Made by a program: the position numbers and the translations under genes
The notes under the pieces: generated by a model
The model's database searches: none
What the model was told of the DNA's origin: nothing
What the model saw: the letters and a program-made list of their open reading frames with translations, nothing else
In this document: positions 16,025 through 25,355 of the stretch, piece by piece
Layout of the letters: the number at the start of each line of letters is the position of its first letter
Position numbering within the stretch: the first letter of the stretch is position 1
Source: Imperialibacter sp. EC-SDR9
Lineage (GTDB): Bacteria > Bacteroidota > Bacteroidia > Cytophagales > Cyclobacteriaceae
Length of the DNA stretch: 48,201 nt
Reading direction: 5' to 3'
Assembly (NCBI RefSeq): GCF_902498805.1
Contig: NZ_LR701612.1
Location: 1-48,201 of the forward strand

Positions 16025-17422
16025 TTACTTGTAGCCAAGTATTTTCAGCATGCTGTCGCTTTCCTGCTCTTCTCTGAAAAGTTTGGTTGTTACTGTTCCT
16101 CTCTGGTCTCTGTCGATGATGATGTGTTTGGGAGCGGGAATCAGACAATGCTGAATGCCCCCGTATCCACCCAGGGCCTCCTGGTAGGCTCCCGTGTGGA
16201 AGAACCCGAAGAAAAGCGTTTCGTCGTCTTCAATCACAGGCAGGAACACCTCCGAAGTGTGCGCCTCTGAGTTGTAGTAGTCCATGCTGTCGCAGGTAAG
16301 GCCGCCGAGGTTTACTTTGTGGAAGTTGTTGTCCCAGTTGTTGATGGGCAGCATGATGTATTTTTGGTTCAATCCCCACACATCAGGCAGGTGAGTAATG
16401 AATGAGCCGTCCATCATGTACCAAAGCTCCTTGTCGTTTTGTAGCTTTTGGTCAAGCACTGAGTAGATCGTGGCACCGCTTTCGCCTACGGTAAACGAGC
16501 CATATTCAGTGAAGATATCGGGTACCGGCACATTGTTCTTATTGCAAATCCACTGAATGTTTTCAACGATCTGCTCGGCCATGTAGGGGTAGTCGAATTC
16601 AAACGCCAACGAGCTTTTTATAGGGAAACCGCCGCCTATGTCGATAGTGTCGAGTTCGGGGCAGGTCTTTTTTAGCTCGCAGTACATGTAAATGAACCTG
16701 CTGAGCTCCGACCAGTAGTAAGCAGTGTCTTTTATGCCGGTATTAATGAAGAAGTGAAGCATTTTGAGCTTCGCCTTCGACTTACCGTCCTTGATCCTGT
16801 TTTTGTAAAAGTCGATGATGTTGTTGTACCTGATGCCAAGGCGGGAGGTGTAGAACGCAAAGTTCGGCTCCTCATCAGCAGCCACCCGGATGCCGATTTG
16901 AAACTCATCAACTGTCACGCCCGATTCGTATTTATCAAGCTCTCCCAGGTTGTCAAGAATGGGCACACAGTTTTTGAAACCGTCGTTGATCAGGTCGGTA
17001 ACATACTCAGTGTAAAGCGGCCTTTTGAAGCCATTGCAAACCACAAAGGTGTCTTTAGAAATCTTGCCTTTCTCAAACAGGTTCCTAACGATAGGAATGT
17101 CATAAGCAGACGACGTTTCGATGTGAATGTCGTTTTTAAGGGCTTCCTCCAACACAAATGAAAAGTGCGAGGACTTGGTGCAATAGCAATAAGTATACTT
17201 GCCTCCGTACTTGTGTTTAGCTATGGCGTTATTGAAAATTTCTTTGGCGTACTGTATTCGTTCACTGATTTTCGGGAGATAAGTGAGCTTGAGAGGCGTG
17301 CCATATTGTTCTATGACATCCATCAGGTTCACTTCGTTAAACAACAATTGATTGTTTTCTACTCTAAATTCTTCAGTCGGGAATTCAAAGGTCTGATCAA
17401 TCAGATCGAAGTAGCTTTTCAT
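16025..17422 (-). CDS. arginine decarboxylase (PLP-dependent, fold III)
   Basis: The product is 465 residues, of the alanine-racemase/ornithine decarboxylase fold. The PLP lysine is probably K83 in YCYCTKSSHFSF. The phosphate-binding GGGFP (DTIDIGGGFPIKSS) and the C-terminal GAYQEALGG segment fit the meso-DAP/Orn/Arg decarboxylase group. It is best read as the arginine decarboxylase common in Bacteroidota, making agmatine for polyamine synthesis. It is shorter than the ~630-residue E. coli SpeA and lacks its large insert domain. A divergent arginase gene is next, which supports an arginine-metabolism locus. Another decarboxylase specificity cannot be excluded. Confidence 0.85.
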   Translation of the reverse strand: MKSYFDLIDQTFEFPTEEFRVENNQLLFNEVNLMDVIEQYGTPLKLTYLPKISERIQYAKEIFNNAIAKHKYGGKYTYCYCTKSSHFSFVLEEALKNDIHIETSSAYDIPIVRNLFEKGKISKDTFVVCNGFKRPLYTEYVTDLINDGFKNCVPILDNLGELDKYESGVTVDEFQIGIRVAADEEPNFAFYTSRLGIRYNNIIDFYKNRIKDGKSKAKLKMLHFFINTGIKDTAYYWSELSRFIYMYCELKKTCPELDTIDIGGGFPIKSSLAFEFDYPYMAEQIVENIQWICNKNNVPVPDIFTEYGSFTVGESGATIYSVLDQKLQNDKELWYMMDGSFITHLPDVWGLNQKYIMLPINNWDNNFHKVNLGGLTCDSMDYYNSEAHTSEVFLPVIEDDETLFFGFFHTGAYQEALGGYGGIQHCLIPAPKHIIIDRDQRGTVTTKLFREEQESDSMLKILGYK

Positions 17423-17489
17423 CTAAATCAGTGCGGTTCTTGATTACATTTAATATACCAGGTGCCGTGCTATAAAGGGCACAGAAAAG

Positions 17490-17521
17490 CAAATATAAAG
17501 GTATAGGTCTGCCATTAACAA
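17490..17521 (-). promoter_or_regulatory. promoter of the arginine decarboxylase gene
   Basis: On the minus strand TTG (17521-17519), a 21-base spacer and TATATTTG (17497-17490) match the Bacteroidota promoter. The predicted 5' leader before the ATG at 17422 is about 60 bases. Confidence 0.6.
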
Positions 17522-17992
17522 CAGTATTGCCAAATGATCTGGGCTAGCAGCTATTTTTTTATATAATCGCTTATTTTTCAGGCAATTAGTGCAAATGAAG
17601 AAAACATTAACATTTCAGATGCGCTTTGAGGGTTTTCAAGGTATGGGTTGAGTTTTGGTGACATGCGCAATTTTCCTACGTGTTTTTGCGAATATTTAAT
17701 AATTGATGTGATTTCGATGGTGAAAATATCTTAAATTGCACCGTGGATGAATAATATTGACATCCTTACCCTAATTTTATGTCTTGTTACATAGGTAAAC
17801 AACTGGAACCCAACCAGGCGCTCAGAGTCAGAGCGTTGCCGTGCAGAATATACCTGCCCTATTATCATTTTTCGTATAACTAGCCCTGCCTGATTCTGGA
17901 ACGCCAAGCAGGTCTGCTTTTTTTGACATCGTAAAGCAACAGGCGTTCGTTAACTGGTTTTCAAAGCTTAAACAACATAATCCCATTATATA
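17522..17992. other. long gene-free region upstream of arginase, possible leader RNA
   Basis: No convincing coding frame lies in this stretch. It contains a short hairpin CGCTC...GAGCG (about 17819-17836) and AAGCA-GGTC-TGCTT directly followed by seven T (about 17907-17926), which looks like a weak intrinsic terminator 65 bases before the arginase ATG. This could be the end of a small RNA or an attenuator for arginase. No clear TAnnTTTG promoter on the plus strand was found. Not matched to any known RNA family by eye. Confidence 0.3.
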
Positions 17993-18961
17993 ATGAAAGA
18001 GATTTTGCTCATCGAAGTTAAGTCAGAACTCGGTGCAGGCACAAGAGGTGCCAGTTTGGGCATCGATGCGGTTAAAATTGCCAGCATCGATCTTCAGTCA
18101 GATTTTTTTGCCAGGTACGATTCAGTGAATGTTCGTACCGACAACAGCCCATTGTTCACCGGCTTCATTTCACCTTCGGCTAAGTATGTGAACGCTATTA
18201 TTGGTGTGGAAAAAAGAGTGTGCAATGCTGTGTGTGAGGCGCTGGAGTTTGGTCAGCTGCCCATGGTGCTGGCTGGTGATCACAGCACGGCGTTTGGCAC
18301 TATCGCAGGCGTGAAAAAGGCATTTCCGGACAAGAGACTCGGCGTGATTTGGGTGGATGCCCATGCCGACCTTCATACACCCTATACTACGCCTTCGGGC
18401 AATGTGCATGGCATGCCGTTGGCCATGGCACTGGGCACCGACAACCGGGACGTGCAAACCAACGAACCGCCGGCCGAGGTGGCCCACATCTGGGAGGAGA
18501 TCAAAAAAATCGGCGTAGAGGGGCCTAAGCTGCACCCTTCTGATGTGGTGTTTATTTCAAAACGTGACACTGAAGCGCCTGAAGACTATCTGGCTGAAAA
18601 ACATGGTATGCGTAACTATACTACTGAGGAAGTAAGAAAATATGGCCCGAAGAAAGTAGCAGCCATGGCGCTTGAGCAACTGCGGGAGTGCGACATGATT
18701 TATGTGTCATTTGACGTCGACAGCCTTGATCCTTCTGTGTCGGTGGGTACTGGCACCCCCGTGCCTGGTGGATTGACGGTAGAGGAAGCAAAAGTGATCA
18801 ATACTGAGCTGGTGAAAAGCCCAAAGGTGCTGTGCTGGGAAATGGTGGAAATCAACCCAACGCTGGATTCAGAAAACAAGATGGCCGAAGTAGCTTTTGA
18901 AATAATGGAGGCGACCGCCAGATCATTCGAAGACTCGAGGATGAAGCCGGTGTTGGTTTAG
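17993..18961 (+). CDS. arginase (ureohydrolase family)
   Basis: The product is 322 residues. The six metal ligands of the two-manganese site are visible: H97 (GDHS), D122, H124 and D126 (DAHADLHTP), and D241 and D243 (SFDVDSLDP). The loop GNVHGMPLAMALG follows the metal-binding histidine, which is the arginase form rather than agmatinase, so conversion of arginine to ornithine and urea is most likely. It is divergent from arginine decarboxylase across about 570 bases. A strong terminator follows 28 bases after the stop. No ornithine-processing gene is adjacent. Confidence 0.9.
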   Translation: MKEILLIEVKSELGAGTRGASLGIDAVKIASIDLQSDFFARYDSVNVRTDNSPLFTGFISPSAKYVNAIIGVEKRVCNAVCEALEFGQLPMVLAGDHSTAFGTIAGVKKAFPDKRLGVIWVDAHADLHTPYTTPSGNVHGMPLAMALGTDNRDVQTNEPPAEVAHIWEEIKKIGVEGPKLHPSDVVFISKRDTEAPEDYLAEKHGMRNYTTEEVRKYGPKKVAAMALEQLRECDMIYVSFDVDSLDPSVSVGTGTPVPGGLTVEEAKVINTELVKSPKVLCWEMVEINPTLDSENKMAEVAFEIMEATARSFEDSRMKPVLV

Positions 18962-18988
18962 TTGAAGCTTAATTGAAATTGGTTTATC

Positions 18989-19022
18989 AAAAGGATGTGG
19001 CATCAACCACATCCTTTTTTTA
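18989..19022 (+). terminator. intrinsic terminator after arginase
   Basis: AAAAGGATGTGG and CCACATCCTTTT form a 12-bp stem around the loop CATCAA, followed by a run of T. It is a strong rho-independent terminator for the arginase gene. Confidence 0.9.
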
Positions 19023-19030
19023 TAGCGTTG

Positions 19031-19195
19031 CTAGATGCCCCGCAAGAGTCGGAATAACAATGAAATAACCAATAGTACGACGAAAATGTAAAACACAATT
19101 TGTGCTATACCTGCTGCGGCTCCGGCTATCCCGCCAAAGCCCAAAACTGCTGCAATCAATGCGATAATCAGCAGTCCAATAATCAATCTTAACAT
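19031..19195 (-). CDS. DUF1328 small membrane protein
   Basis: From the ATG at 19195 the product is 54 residues, the usual size of DUF1328 (YtjA-like) proteins. It consists of two hydrophobic helices with a glycine-rich turn ([22 protein letters not shown]) and ends in FRLLRGI. The upstream in-frame start at 19234 would add 13 residues not seen in the family and is rejected. Such proteins are often stress-induced, but their function is unknown. It stands alone, with the arginase terminator just beyond its end. Confidence 0.88.
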   Translation of the reverse strand: MLRLIIGLLIIALIAAVLGFGGIAGAAAGIAQIVFYIFVVLLVISLLFRLLRGI

Positions 19196-19400
19196 AGCTT
19201 TTAATTTTGGTTGAAAATAAAATGATCTCCCCAATGCTAACGGCTCAAAACAGCCTGGGTTGGGAGTAAAAGAGTTATGTTGTTGATTATCAGGTAAATA
19301 AAATTTTATAGAATAGAAATATAGAAAGAAAATATTGAATATTTTCTTGTTGATGCATTCTCTAAAATGGCTTCGATTCTACGGTAAAAGTCTGGTTCTT

Positions 19401-20429
19401 CTACTCTTTCAACCAACCCATACGAGCTGCCCAATCCCGCAGGTAAGCCTGTCTGAATTTGTTCACTGTTTTTGCTCCGGCTCTATTGATTTCGATAAGC
19501 GAATCGGCAGGATTATCCGTCCAGTAGTGTGGGCCATGGTCAGTTTTAATAAATGAGCCTCCCCAGCTTTCTCCTTCCGGGTTGTCTATGTCGCCATTGA
19601 GAAAATAGAGCACCGATGGTGTGTCGCCCATTTTGATGTCCTTTTTCTTTTCCCAAAAAAATTCCCCTAATGCTCCATGGCCTTTCAAATGACTTTCAAC
19701 AAAGGTGAGATTGCCCATACTATTGGTGGTGTCGCCGCCCATGTACATGCCCCTGAAGGTGGTATTATTTTCAATCCACCACAGGTCCGAGTGGTTATTA
19801 AAAAGGTAATCTCTCGATTTTGGATCCTGCACTGTGTTCCACGATCCAATAGAGTACACTCTTATGTTGCTTTTTATAGAAGGGGCGTGGTGCACTGCCT
19901 GGGCTACATCGGTTATTGATCCCCACACGAGGATGTACAGCGGCTGGCCAGCGTTTTCTTTGGCCTTGTCTATTATCCATGAGGCGCCGTCACTTAATTC
20001 TGTGGGAACTTCAGTTTTAAGTGAATCGGTGGCTCCTTGTTTGGTGATGCTGAGTAGGTATTCAGGAGTTGGAAAAAGTACTGAGTGCTCTTTGAGCTTT
20101 TCAAAATCCACTGCATAGGCAGCAATAGATTCCTCAATGTGTTCCTTTCTCCCGGCATCAGGGGGCGAGCTAATCAAGCCGAGGAGGTTGAAGCGGTCGG
20201 CGTAGAGAAACAAATGAACAAGAGACTGGTAGTCGTCGGGGTCGCTGCCGCCGATATCTGTAGAAACAATAATATTTGGGGCTTCGTAGTCTGCATTCGT
20301 ATCATTACAATCCGACAAAAAAGCAATGCTGATGATAAGCACCAAAAAAAGTAATTTTGAGGCGGGGATTTTTAAAAAATCTCGTGATGGCATTTTAGCT
20401 TTCATTGAGTTGTCATAATAGGTTCTCAT
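19401..20429 (-). CDS. DUF1593 / nucleoside hydrolase-like secreted protein
   Basis: The product is 342 residues. A hydrophobic segment (~24-41, KLLFLVLIISIAFLSDCND) is a signal peptide or a non-standard lipoprotein signal (Asp at -1 of the Cys). The following sequence VSTDIGGSDPDDYQSLVHLFLYAD is the Asp-rich N-terminal motif of nucleoside-hydrolase-like folds as used in DUF1593. Later parts GQPLYILVWGSITDVAQAVHHAP and IRVYSIGSWNTVQDPKSRDYL also fit this family. DUF1593 proteins often occur with polysaccharide-degradation genes, so a periplasmic glycoside role is possible. It lies alone and is divergent from the large surface operon. Confidence 0.8.
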   Translation of the reverse strand: MRTYYDNSMKAKMPSRDFLKIPASKLLFLVLIISIAFLSDCNDTNADYEAPNIIVSTDIGGSDPDDYQSLVHLFLYADRFNLLGLISSPPDAGRKEHIEESIAAYAVDFEKLKEHSVLFPTPEYLLSITKQGATDSLKTEVPTELSDGASWIIDKAKENAGQPLYILVWGSITDVAQAVHHAPSIKSNIRVYSIGSWNTVQDPKSRDYLFNNHSDLWWIENNTTFRGMYMGGDTTNSMGNLTFVESHLKGHGALGEFFWEKKKDIKMGDTPSVLYFLNGDIDNPEGESWGGSFIKTDHGPHYWTDNPADSLIEINRAGAKTVNKFRQAYLRDWAARMGWLKE

Positions 20430-20627
20430 ATCAAAGCATTATGAAAGATATTAATGCGTTAAATATAATTTATACAAGAATTATTTGAGTTATTTTAATA
20501 TAAGTGGTAACTTTACCGATTCGCCACCTTTTTTTGGATACATTATACCGCTTTTGGCTGTGGCAAACAGGTGTATGAACTTTTGAAGTGTTTGTCTCTA
20601 AGCTAAATTATTAAAGTTTTACTCATT

Positions 20628-23051
20628 ATGGCTGTTCGACCTAACCTAAAAGCAGCAGTGGGGCTGATACTACTATTGCTATCAGGCACTGTTTCTGCAC
20701 AGAATTTTTCTGCCGGTGTAAATACCGAAAACCCCAACCCAAGGGCAGTGCTCCACCTCGTTTCCCCCAACGGCGACCAGGGGCTCCTCATTCCTCAACT
20801 TACCACAGCGCAAAGAACAAGTATGGCGGGCGGGCTCAATGCCCAGTCCAATGGTTTGCTTGTGTACGACAATGAACAGGGGCTTTTCTACTTCTGGCTG
20901 AATAGCGGATGGATTGCCCTGTCAGTTACTGACAATCAAACCCTTGCTGTGTCGGGTACCAACCTTACCATTCAAAACGGCAACTCGGTGGACTTGGCAG
21001 CCACAGGCTTTCTTTTGGCTGAAACTGACCCAACAGTGCCTGATGCCATCAAAGACGGCATCGACTGGACTGAGCTAACCAATATACCGGCTGGCTTTGC
21101 AGATGGTGTGGATGAAGTGGGGAGCTCCGCAGGCGACGGAACGACCATTTTGGGAGATGGAAACACAACACCTTTTTCAGTAGGCGTGATAGACATAGCG
21201 CAAGTAACTGGCCTGGCGACTATCGCTGCGAGCGGATCGTTCAACGACCTGGCTGATGTGCCGGCCAATTTGGATGTGGACAATACCGATGACCTTTCTA
21301 CTTCTGCTGTTCCGGCCCCTGGCGATGTTTCGGGAAGCTTTGCGCTGGGACTGGTGGTGGATCAGGTGGGGGGTGAGGCGGCTGCTGATGTTGGCGCTGC
21401 AACTTTTTTTGTGATCAACAACCCTTCAATTGATCCTGATTTCAGCGATGATCTTACTTTGTCTGATACGCCTTCCGGCGGCGATGTGAGCGGGGATTTT
21501 GGAACTGGGTTGGTTGTTGACTTTGTGGGGGGTGAGGCGGCTGCTGATGTTGGTGCAGCCACTTTTTTCGTGATCAACAACCCCTTTATCGACCCTGATT
21601 TCAGCGACGATCTTACTTTGTCTGATACGCCTTCCGGCGGCGATGTGAGTGGAGATTTTGGAACTGGCTTGGTGGTTGATTTTGTAGGAAGTGAAACTGC
21701 CTCTGATGTGGCAACCGCAACAGCACTTGTGATTGCCAATCCGACTCTTGACCTTGATGCTTCGGATGATTTTGATGGGGCTTATGGCAGCTTAACAGGC
21801 GTTAGTGTGGTGAATGCTGATGTAAATGCGGCGGCGGCAATAGCAGGAACTAAGATCAACCCCAACTTTGGCACTCAGGCAATCACAACCACAGGTGCAG
21901 TAACAGGCGCAAGCTTTTCGGGTGATGGCAGCGGATTAACCAACGTAACAGCTACCAACTTTACAGGTGGACTTGCAGGCGATGTTACGGGGACTCAGGG
22001 AGCGACTGTTATTGCCAATGATGCAGTAAACAGTACAAAAATACTCGATGGAACTATCGCAAATATTGACGTAAGTGGTACAGCTGCGATAGCCGGAACC
22101 AAGATCGCTCCCAACTTTGGCACTCAGGCAATCACAACCACAGGTGCAGTAACAGGCGCAAGCTTTTCGGGTGATGGCAGCGGATTAACCAACGTAACAG
22201 CTACCAACTTTACAGGTGGACTTGCAGGCGATGTTACGGGGACTCAGGGAGCGACTGTTATTGCCAATGATGCAGTAAACAGTACAAAAATACTCGATGG
22301 AACTATCGCAAATATTGACGTAAGTGGTACAGCTGCGATAGCCGGAACCAAGATCGCTCCCAACTTTGGCAATCAGGCAATTACAACCACAGGCGCAGTA
22401 ACAGGCGCAAGCTTTTCAGGTGATGGCAGCGGATTAACCAACGTAACAGCTACCAACTTTACAGGTGCACTTGCAGGCGATGTTACGGGGACTCAGGGGG
22501 CGACTGTTATTGCCAATGATGCAGTAAACAGCACAAAAATACTCGATGGAACTATCGCAAATATTGACGTAAGTGGTACAGCTGCGATAGCCGGCACCAA
22601 GATCGCTCCCAACTTTGGCACTCAAGCAATTACAACCACAGGCGCAGTAACAGGCGCAAGCTTTTCAGGTGATGGCAGCGGATTAACCAACGTAACAGCT
22701 ACCAACTTTACAGGTGCACTTGCAGGTGATGTTACAGGGAGTCAGGGAGCGACTGTCGTGAGCAATGTAAGCCCTGGCGCTATAGCTGCCGGTGGAGCTG
22801 CTGCTGGCGACATTCTAGAATTTGACGGAGCCAACTGGGTTCCTGTGCTCCAAAGCACGGCGACTCTCAGTGACGGTACCAGCATAACAGGTAATGGCAC
22901 ATCGGGCAGTGAGTTAACGGTTGCCGCCGTGGCTCCTGGCCTGATCACCGCTGGTGGAGCTGCTGCTGGCGACATTCTAGAGAATTTGACGGAGCCAACT
23001 GGGTTCCTGTGCTCCAAAGCACGGCGACTCTCAGTGACGGTACCAGCATAA
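20628..23051 (+). CDS. repetitive surface adhesin/tail-fibre-like protein, 5' part of a frameshifted gene
   Basis: This frame encodes 807 residues. It begins with a signal peptide (ending SGTVSAQ) and a head (FSAGVNTENPNPRAVLHLVSP, then GLLIPQLTTAQR) typical of large Bacteroidota surface proteins resembling phage tail fibres. It then holds a 53-residue repeat three times and an 83-residue repeat about four times (SGDGSGLTNVTATNFTG). The frame breaks at 22981, where two extra bases sit at the junction of an exact tandem duplication. The last 22 residues (NLTEPTGFLCSKARR...) are out of frame. With the two bases removed, the gene runs to 25351 and encodes 1573 residues. Confidence 0.8.
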   Translation: MAVRPNLKAAVGLILLLLSGTVSAQNFSAGVNTENPNPRAVLHLVSPNGDQGLLIPQLTTAQRTSMAGGLNAQSNGLLVYDNEQGLFYFWLNSGWIALSVTDNQTLAVSGTNLTIQNGNSVDLAATGFLLAETDPTVPDAIKDGIDWTELTNIPAGFADGVDEVGSSAGDGTTILGDGNTTPFSVGVIDIAQVTGLATIAASGSFNDLADVPANLDVDNTDDLSTSAVPAPGDVSGSFALGLVVDQVGGEAAADVGAATFFVINNPSIDPDFSDDLTLSDTPSGGDVSGDFGTGLVVDFVGGEAAADVGAATFFVINNPFIDPDFSDDLTLSDTPSGGDVSGDFGTGLVVDFVGSETASDVATATALVIANPTLDLDASDDFDGAYGSLTGVSVVNADVNAAAAIAGTKINPNFGTQAITTTGAVTGASFSGDGSGLTNVTATNFTGGLAGDVTGTQGATVIANDAVNSTKILDGTIANIDVSGTAAIAGTKIAPNFGTQAITTTGAVTGASFSGDGSGLTNVTATNFTGGLAGDVTGTQGATVIANDAVNSTKILDGTIANIDVSGTAAIAGTKIAPNFGNQAITTTGAVTGASFSGDGSGLTNVTATNFTGALAGDVTGTQGATVIANDAVNSTKILDGTIANIDVSGTAAIAGTKIAPNFGTQAITTTGAVTGASFSGDGSGLTNVTATNFTGALAGDVTGSQGATVVSNVSPGAIAAGGAAAGDILEFDGANWVPVLQSTATLSDGTSITGNGTSGSELTVAAVAPGLITAGGAAAGDILENLTEPTGFLCSKARRLSVTVPA
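21288..21764 (+). repeat. three tandem 159-bp coding repeats
   Basis: Units begin at 21288, 21447 and 21606, each 159 bp (53 residues). The core is SDTPSGGDVSGDFGTGLVVD followed by GGEAAADVGAATFFVINNP. The first and last units are more diverged than the middle one. Confidence 0.85.
21829..22759 (+). repeat. tandem 249-bp coding repeats (three full and one partial)
   Basis: The marker GC(A)CTCAGGC/GCAATCAGGC recurs at 21871, 22120, 22369 and 22618, exactly 249 bp (83 residues) apart. Copies are nearly identical at DNA level, so recent expansion or ongoing recombination is likely. The last unit stops after GDVTGSQGATV. Confidence 0.92.
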
Positions 23052-23144
23052 CAGGTAATGGCACATCGGGCAGTGAGTTAACGGTTGCCGCCGTGGCTCC
23101 TGGCCTGATCACCGCTGGTGGAGCTGCTGCTGGCGACATTCTTG
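22819..23144 (+). repeat. exact 162-bp tandem duplication with a 2-base insertion at the junction
   Basis: Bases 22819-22980 recur identically from 22983, separated by AG at 22981-22982 (CTAGAATTTG in the first copy, CTAGAGAATTTG in the second). The odd two bases shift the reading frame. Confidence 0.9.
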
Positions 23145-25351
23145 AATTTGATGGAGCCAACTGGGTTCCAGCTACCAATACTGCAGGGTCCTTAAATGAC
23201 GCCTTTATTTTTGTTGGTAACGGATCTAACGTACCAGTCGGTGTTGCTGTATCTGGTGATTTGACGCTTTCAAATACTGGCGTGGCCACAATTGCAGCTA
23301 ATGCCGTTGACAATACGAAAATTGCGGCAACAACTATTACCAACAACGAAATTAGTGGCACAGCAGCCATAGCAGGCACCAAAATCACTCCCGATTTCGG
23401 CACACAGAATATCATCACGTCAGGTAATATACAGCTAACCACCAGCCCCACAGCCGGATACGTGCTTACCTCCGATGCTACTGGAATTGGAACCTGGCAG
23501 CCAGGCAGCTTTGCCCTGCCGTACACCAATTCTGTTGCTGATATCAACGCCCTATTCGATCTTGACAACGTCGGTACTGGCCCGGCTGCAAGGTTTGCGA
23601 ATACAACCACTAATGGTACAGCATTGCAAATGGCTGGAAACATTGCTTTCGAAGAAAATTTAACGAGAAAGATTGCGATTCGAGACAATTTGACTGCTGC
23701 GGGAGATGATTTAGAGGTTGCTGCAGGAAACACGCAATTCGCAGCTGCCAATGGCGGAGTTTTAACATTAAGAGGTGGAAATGCTTTAACAGGAAATGGG
23801 GGCAATGTGCGAATCGAGCCAGGCACTGGAACAGGAAGTGGCGGTATTGATATGCGTGGGGTTACCAGATTTGGACAAACAGGGTTAGCCCCAGGACGCA
23901 TTGAGCTGGAAGACGACACTGGATTAAATGCGGTTTCAATCATTGCTCCTTCTGGTGTCACCAGCTACACACTAACTATGCCAACCGGAACAGGTACCGG
24001 CGCTTTAACTAATGACGGATCCGGAACTTTGACATGGAATCCGGCAGGTGCTGGCAATTATATTATTGACGCTAACGAAAACCAGAAAGGTGGTGCAAGT
24101 GCAGCTGCTGCAATCACCACTGGTGTTCAAAATGTTGTGCTTGGAAACTTATCAGGGAGTGGGTTGACCGTTGGAAATGGAAATGTCGTTGCAGGCCATT
24201 CCGGAGGTCTGAGTTTAGTAGGTGGGTCTGATAACCTGGTGGTTGGCCGCCTTGCAGACGTCTCTGGTGATGGGAGTAATAATGTGGTGCTGGGTGATAA
24301 CGCAGATGCGGCAGGAAGCAGTTCTGTTGCGATTGGTGCTAGTGCCATCGCCTCAGGCAACCGAGCCATTGCCATAGGAGAGAATGCGCAGGCAAATGCC
24401 ATTCGGAGCATCGCCATCGGTGCAGGCACCGTTGCTACAACAACCCAAACGGCTATCATTGGTGATGGTGTTTCCAACAACACAACTTTCGACGTGGGAA
24501 TTGGCACCGCAGCGCCGGGAGGCAGATTGGAGGTTTCAACTAAGACAGGAGAGACTGGGCAAAATGGCATAATTATCAATCACCAGGCTGACTCAGGTTT
24601 TGGCTTGCTGCTTACCCAAGGCAACTCCGGCAATATAAACGATGCCATGCAAGTCACCAATTCAGGAGGAGCCGGTGTTTCAACTCGTGCGGGATGGTTT
24701 AGAAACATTGAAGCAACAAATGCAGGCCCAGCCCTGGCTGCACAAAGTGCAGGCACTGGCCCTTCTATGCAGGTAGACAAGGCAGTAGACGGTGATGCCC
24801 TGGTGGTCAATCACACTTCTTCACTTGGCAATGGCATTTTTGTGAACATGAACCCGGTAGGTACAAACCCTGCCGTTCAGATTTCCAACTCTGGAATCGG
24901 AGGTTCCATTACAGCGGACGGAAATATAACGACTTCGGGCAATCTCACCGGTACTGATATTGCGGCCGCCAACAATATCTCAGCAGGAGTCAATGTGACC
25001 GCTACAGGAGCATTGTCTGGCGGAACCCTTTCTGTAACTGGCCAGGCAGTAGTTAACGGCCGGTTTATCACCCCGCCACCTGGAACAAATCAGACGGTTA
25101 TTTCTGCACTCCCGGCACCAGCATCACGTATTGTCAGGTTGGTCGGAGGAGGAACTATCAATTCAATTGGGGCTGGACAAAATGGCCAAGAGCTGATATT
25201 GATTAATGCCGGACCTCAAGTAGATGTTATCAACGGAACTATTCTGCTCAATAACTTGAGCGATCATACCATGAATAATGGAGCTACTTTGCATTTGATT
25301 TATGACACTGGTTTGGCTGCCTGGATTGAAATTTCAAGGACTGTTCGTTAA
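23009..25351 (+). CDS. repetitive surface adhesin/tail-fibre-like protein, 3' part of the frameshifted gene
   Basis: This frame is the natural continuation of the 20628 gene: it repeats TATLSDGTSITGNGTSGSEL and continues DILEFDGANWVPATNTAG. The GTG at 23009 is merely the first start-like codon after the shift, and no signal peptide is present. Residues ~430-480 contain YadA/Hia-like head repeats (SSVAIGASAIASGNRAIAIG). The end (GTILLNNLSDHTMNNGATLHLIYD) resembles tail-fibre tips. No T9SS sorting domain is seen at the end. The following gene begins 4 bases later, so the operon remains intact apart from the shift. Confidence 0.75.
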   Translation: MLQSTATLSDGTSITGNGTSGSELTVAAVAPGLITAGGAAAGDILEFDGANWVPATNTAGSLNDAFIFVGNGSNVPVGVAVSGDLTLSNTGVATIAANAVDNTKIAATTITNNEISGTAAIAGTKITPDFGTQNIITSGNIQLTTSPTAGYVLTSDATGIGTWQPGSFALPYTNSVADINALFDLDNVGTGPAARFANTTTNGTALQMAGNIAFEENLTRKIAIRDNLTAAGDDLEVAAGNTQFAAANGGVLTLRGGNALTGNGGNVRIEPGTGTGSGGIDMRGVTRFGQTGLAPGRIELEDDTGLNAVSIIAPSGVTSYTLTMPTGTGTGALTNDGSGTLTWNPAGAGNYIIDANENQKGGASAAAAITTGVQNVVLGNLSGSGLTVGNGNVVAGHSGGLSLVGGSDNLVVGRLADVSGDGSNNVVLGDNADAAGSSSVAIGASAIASGNRAIAIGENAQANAIRSIAIGAGTVATTTQTAIIGDGVSNNTTFDVGIGTAAPGGRLEVSTKTGETGQNGIIINHQADSGFGLLLTQGNSGNINDAMQVTNSGGAGVSTRAGWFRNIEATNAGPALAAQSAGTGPSMQVDKAVDGDALVVNHTSSLGNGIFVNMNPVGTNPAVQISNSGIGGSITADGNITTSGNLTGTDIAAANNISAGVNVTATGALSGGTLSVTGQAVVNGRFITPPPGTNQTVISALPAPASRIVRLVGGGTINSIGAGQNGQELILINAGPQVDVINGTILLNNLSDHTMNNGATLHLIYDTGLAAWIEISRTVR

Positions 25352-25355
25352 TAGC

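Noticed and set aside
22945-23961. 338-codon minus-strand frame opposite the adhesin gene
   Set aside because: Proline/valine/serine-rich antisense of repetitive coding DNA; spans the duplication by chance.
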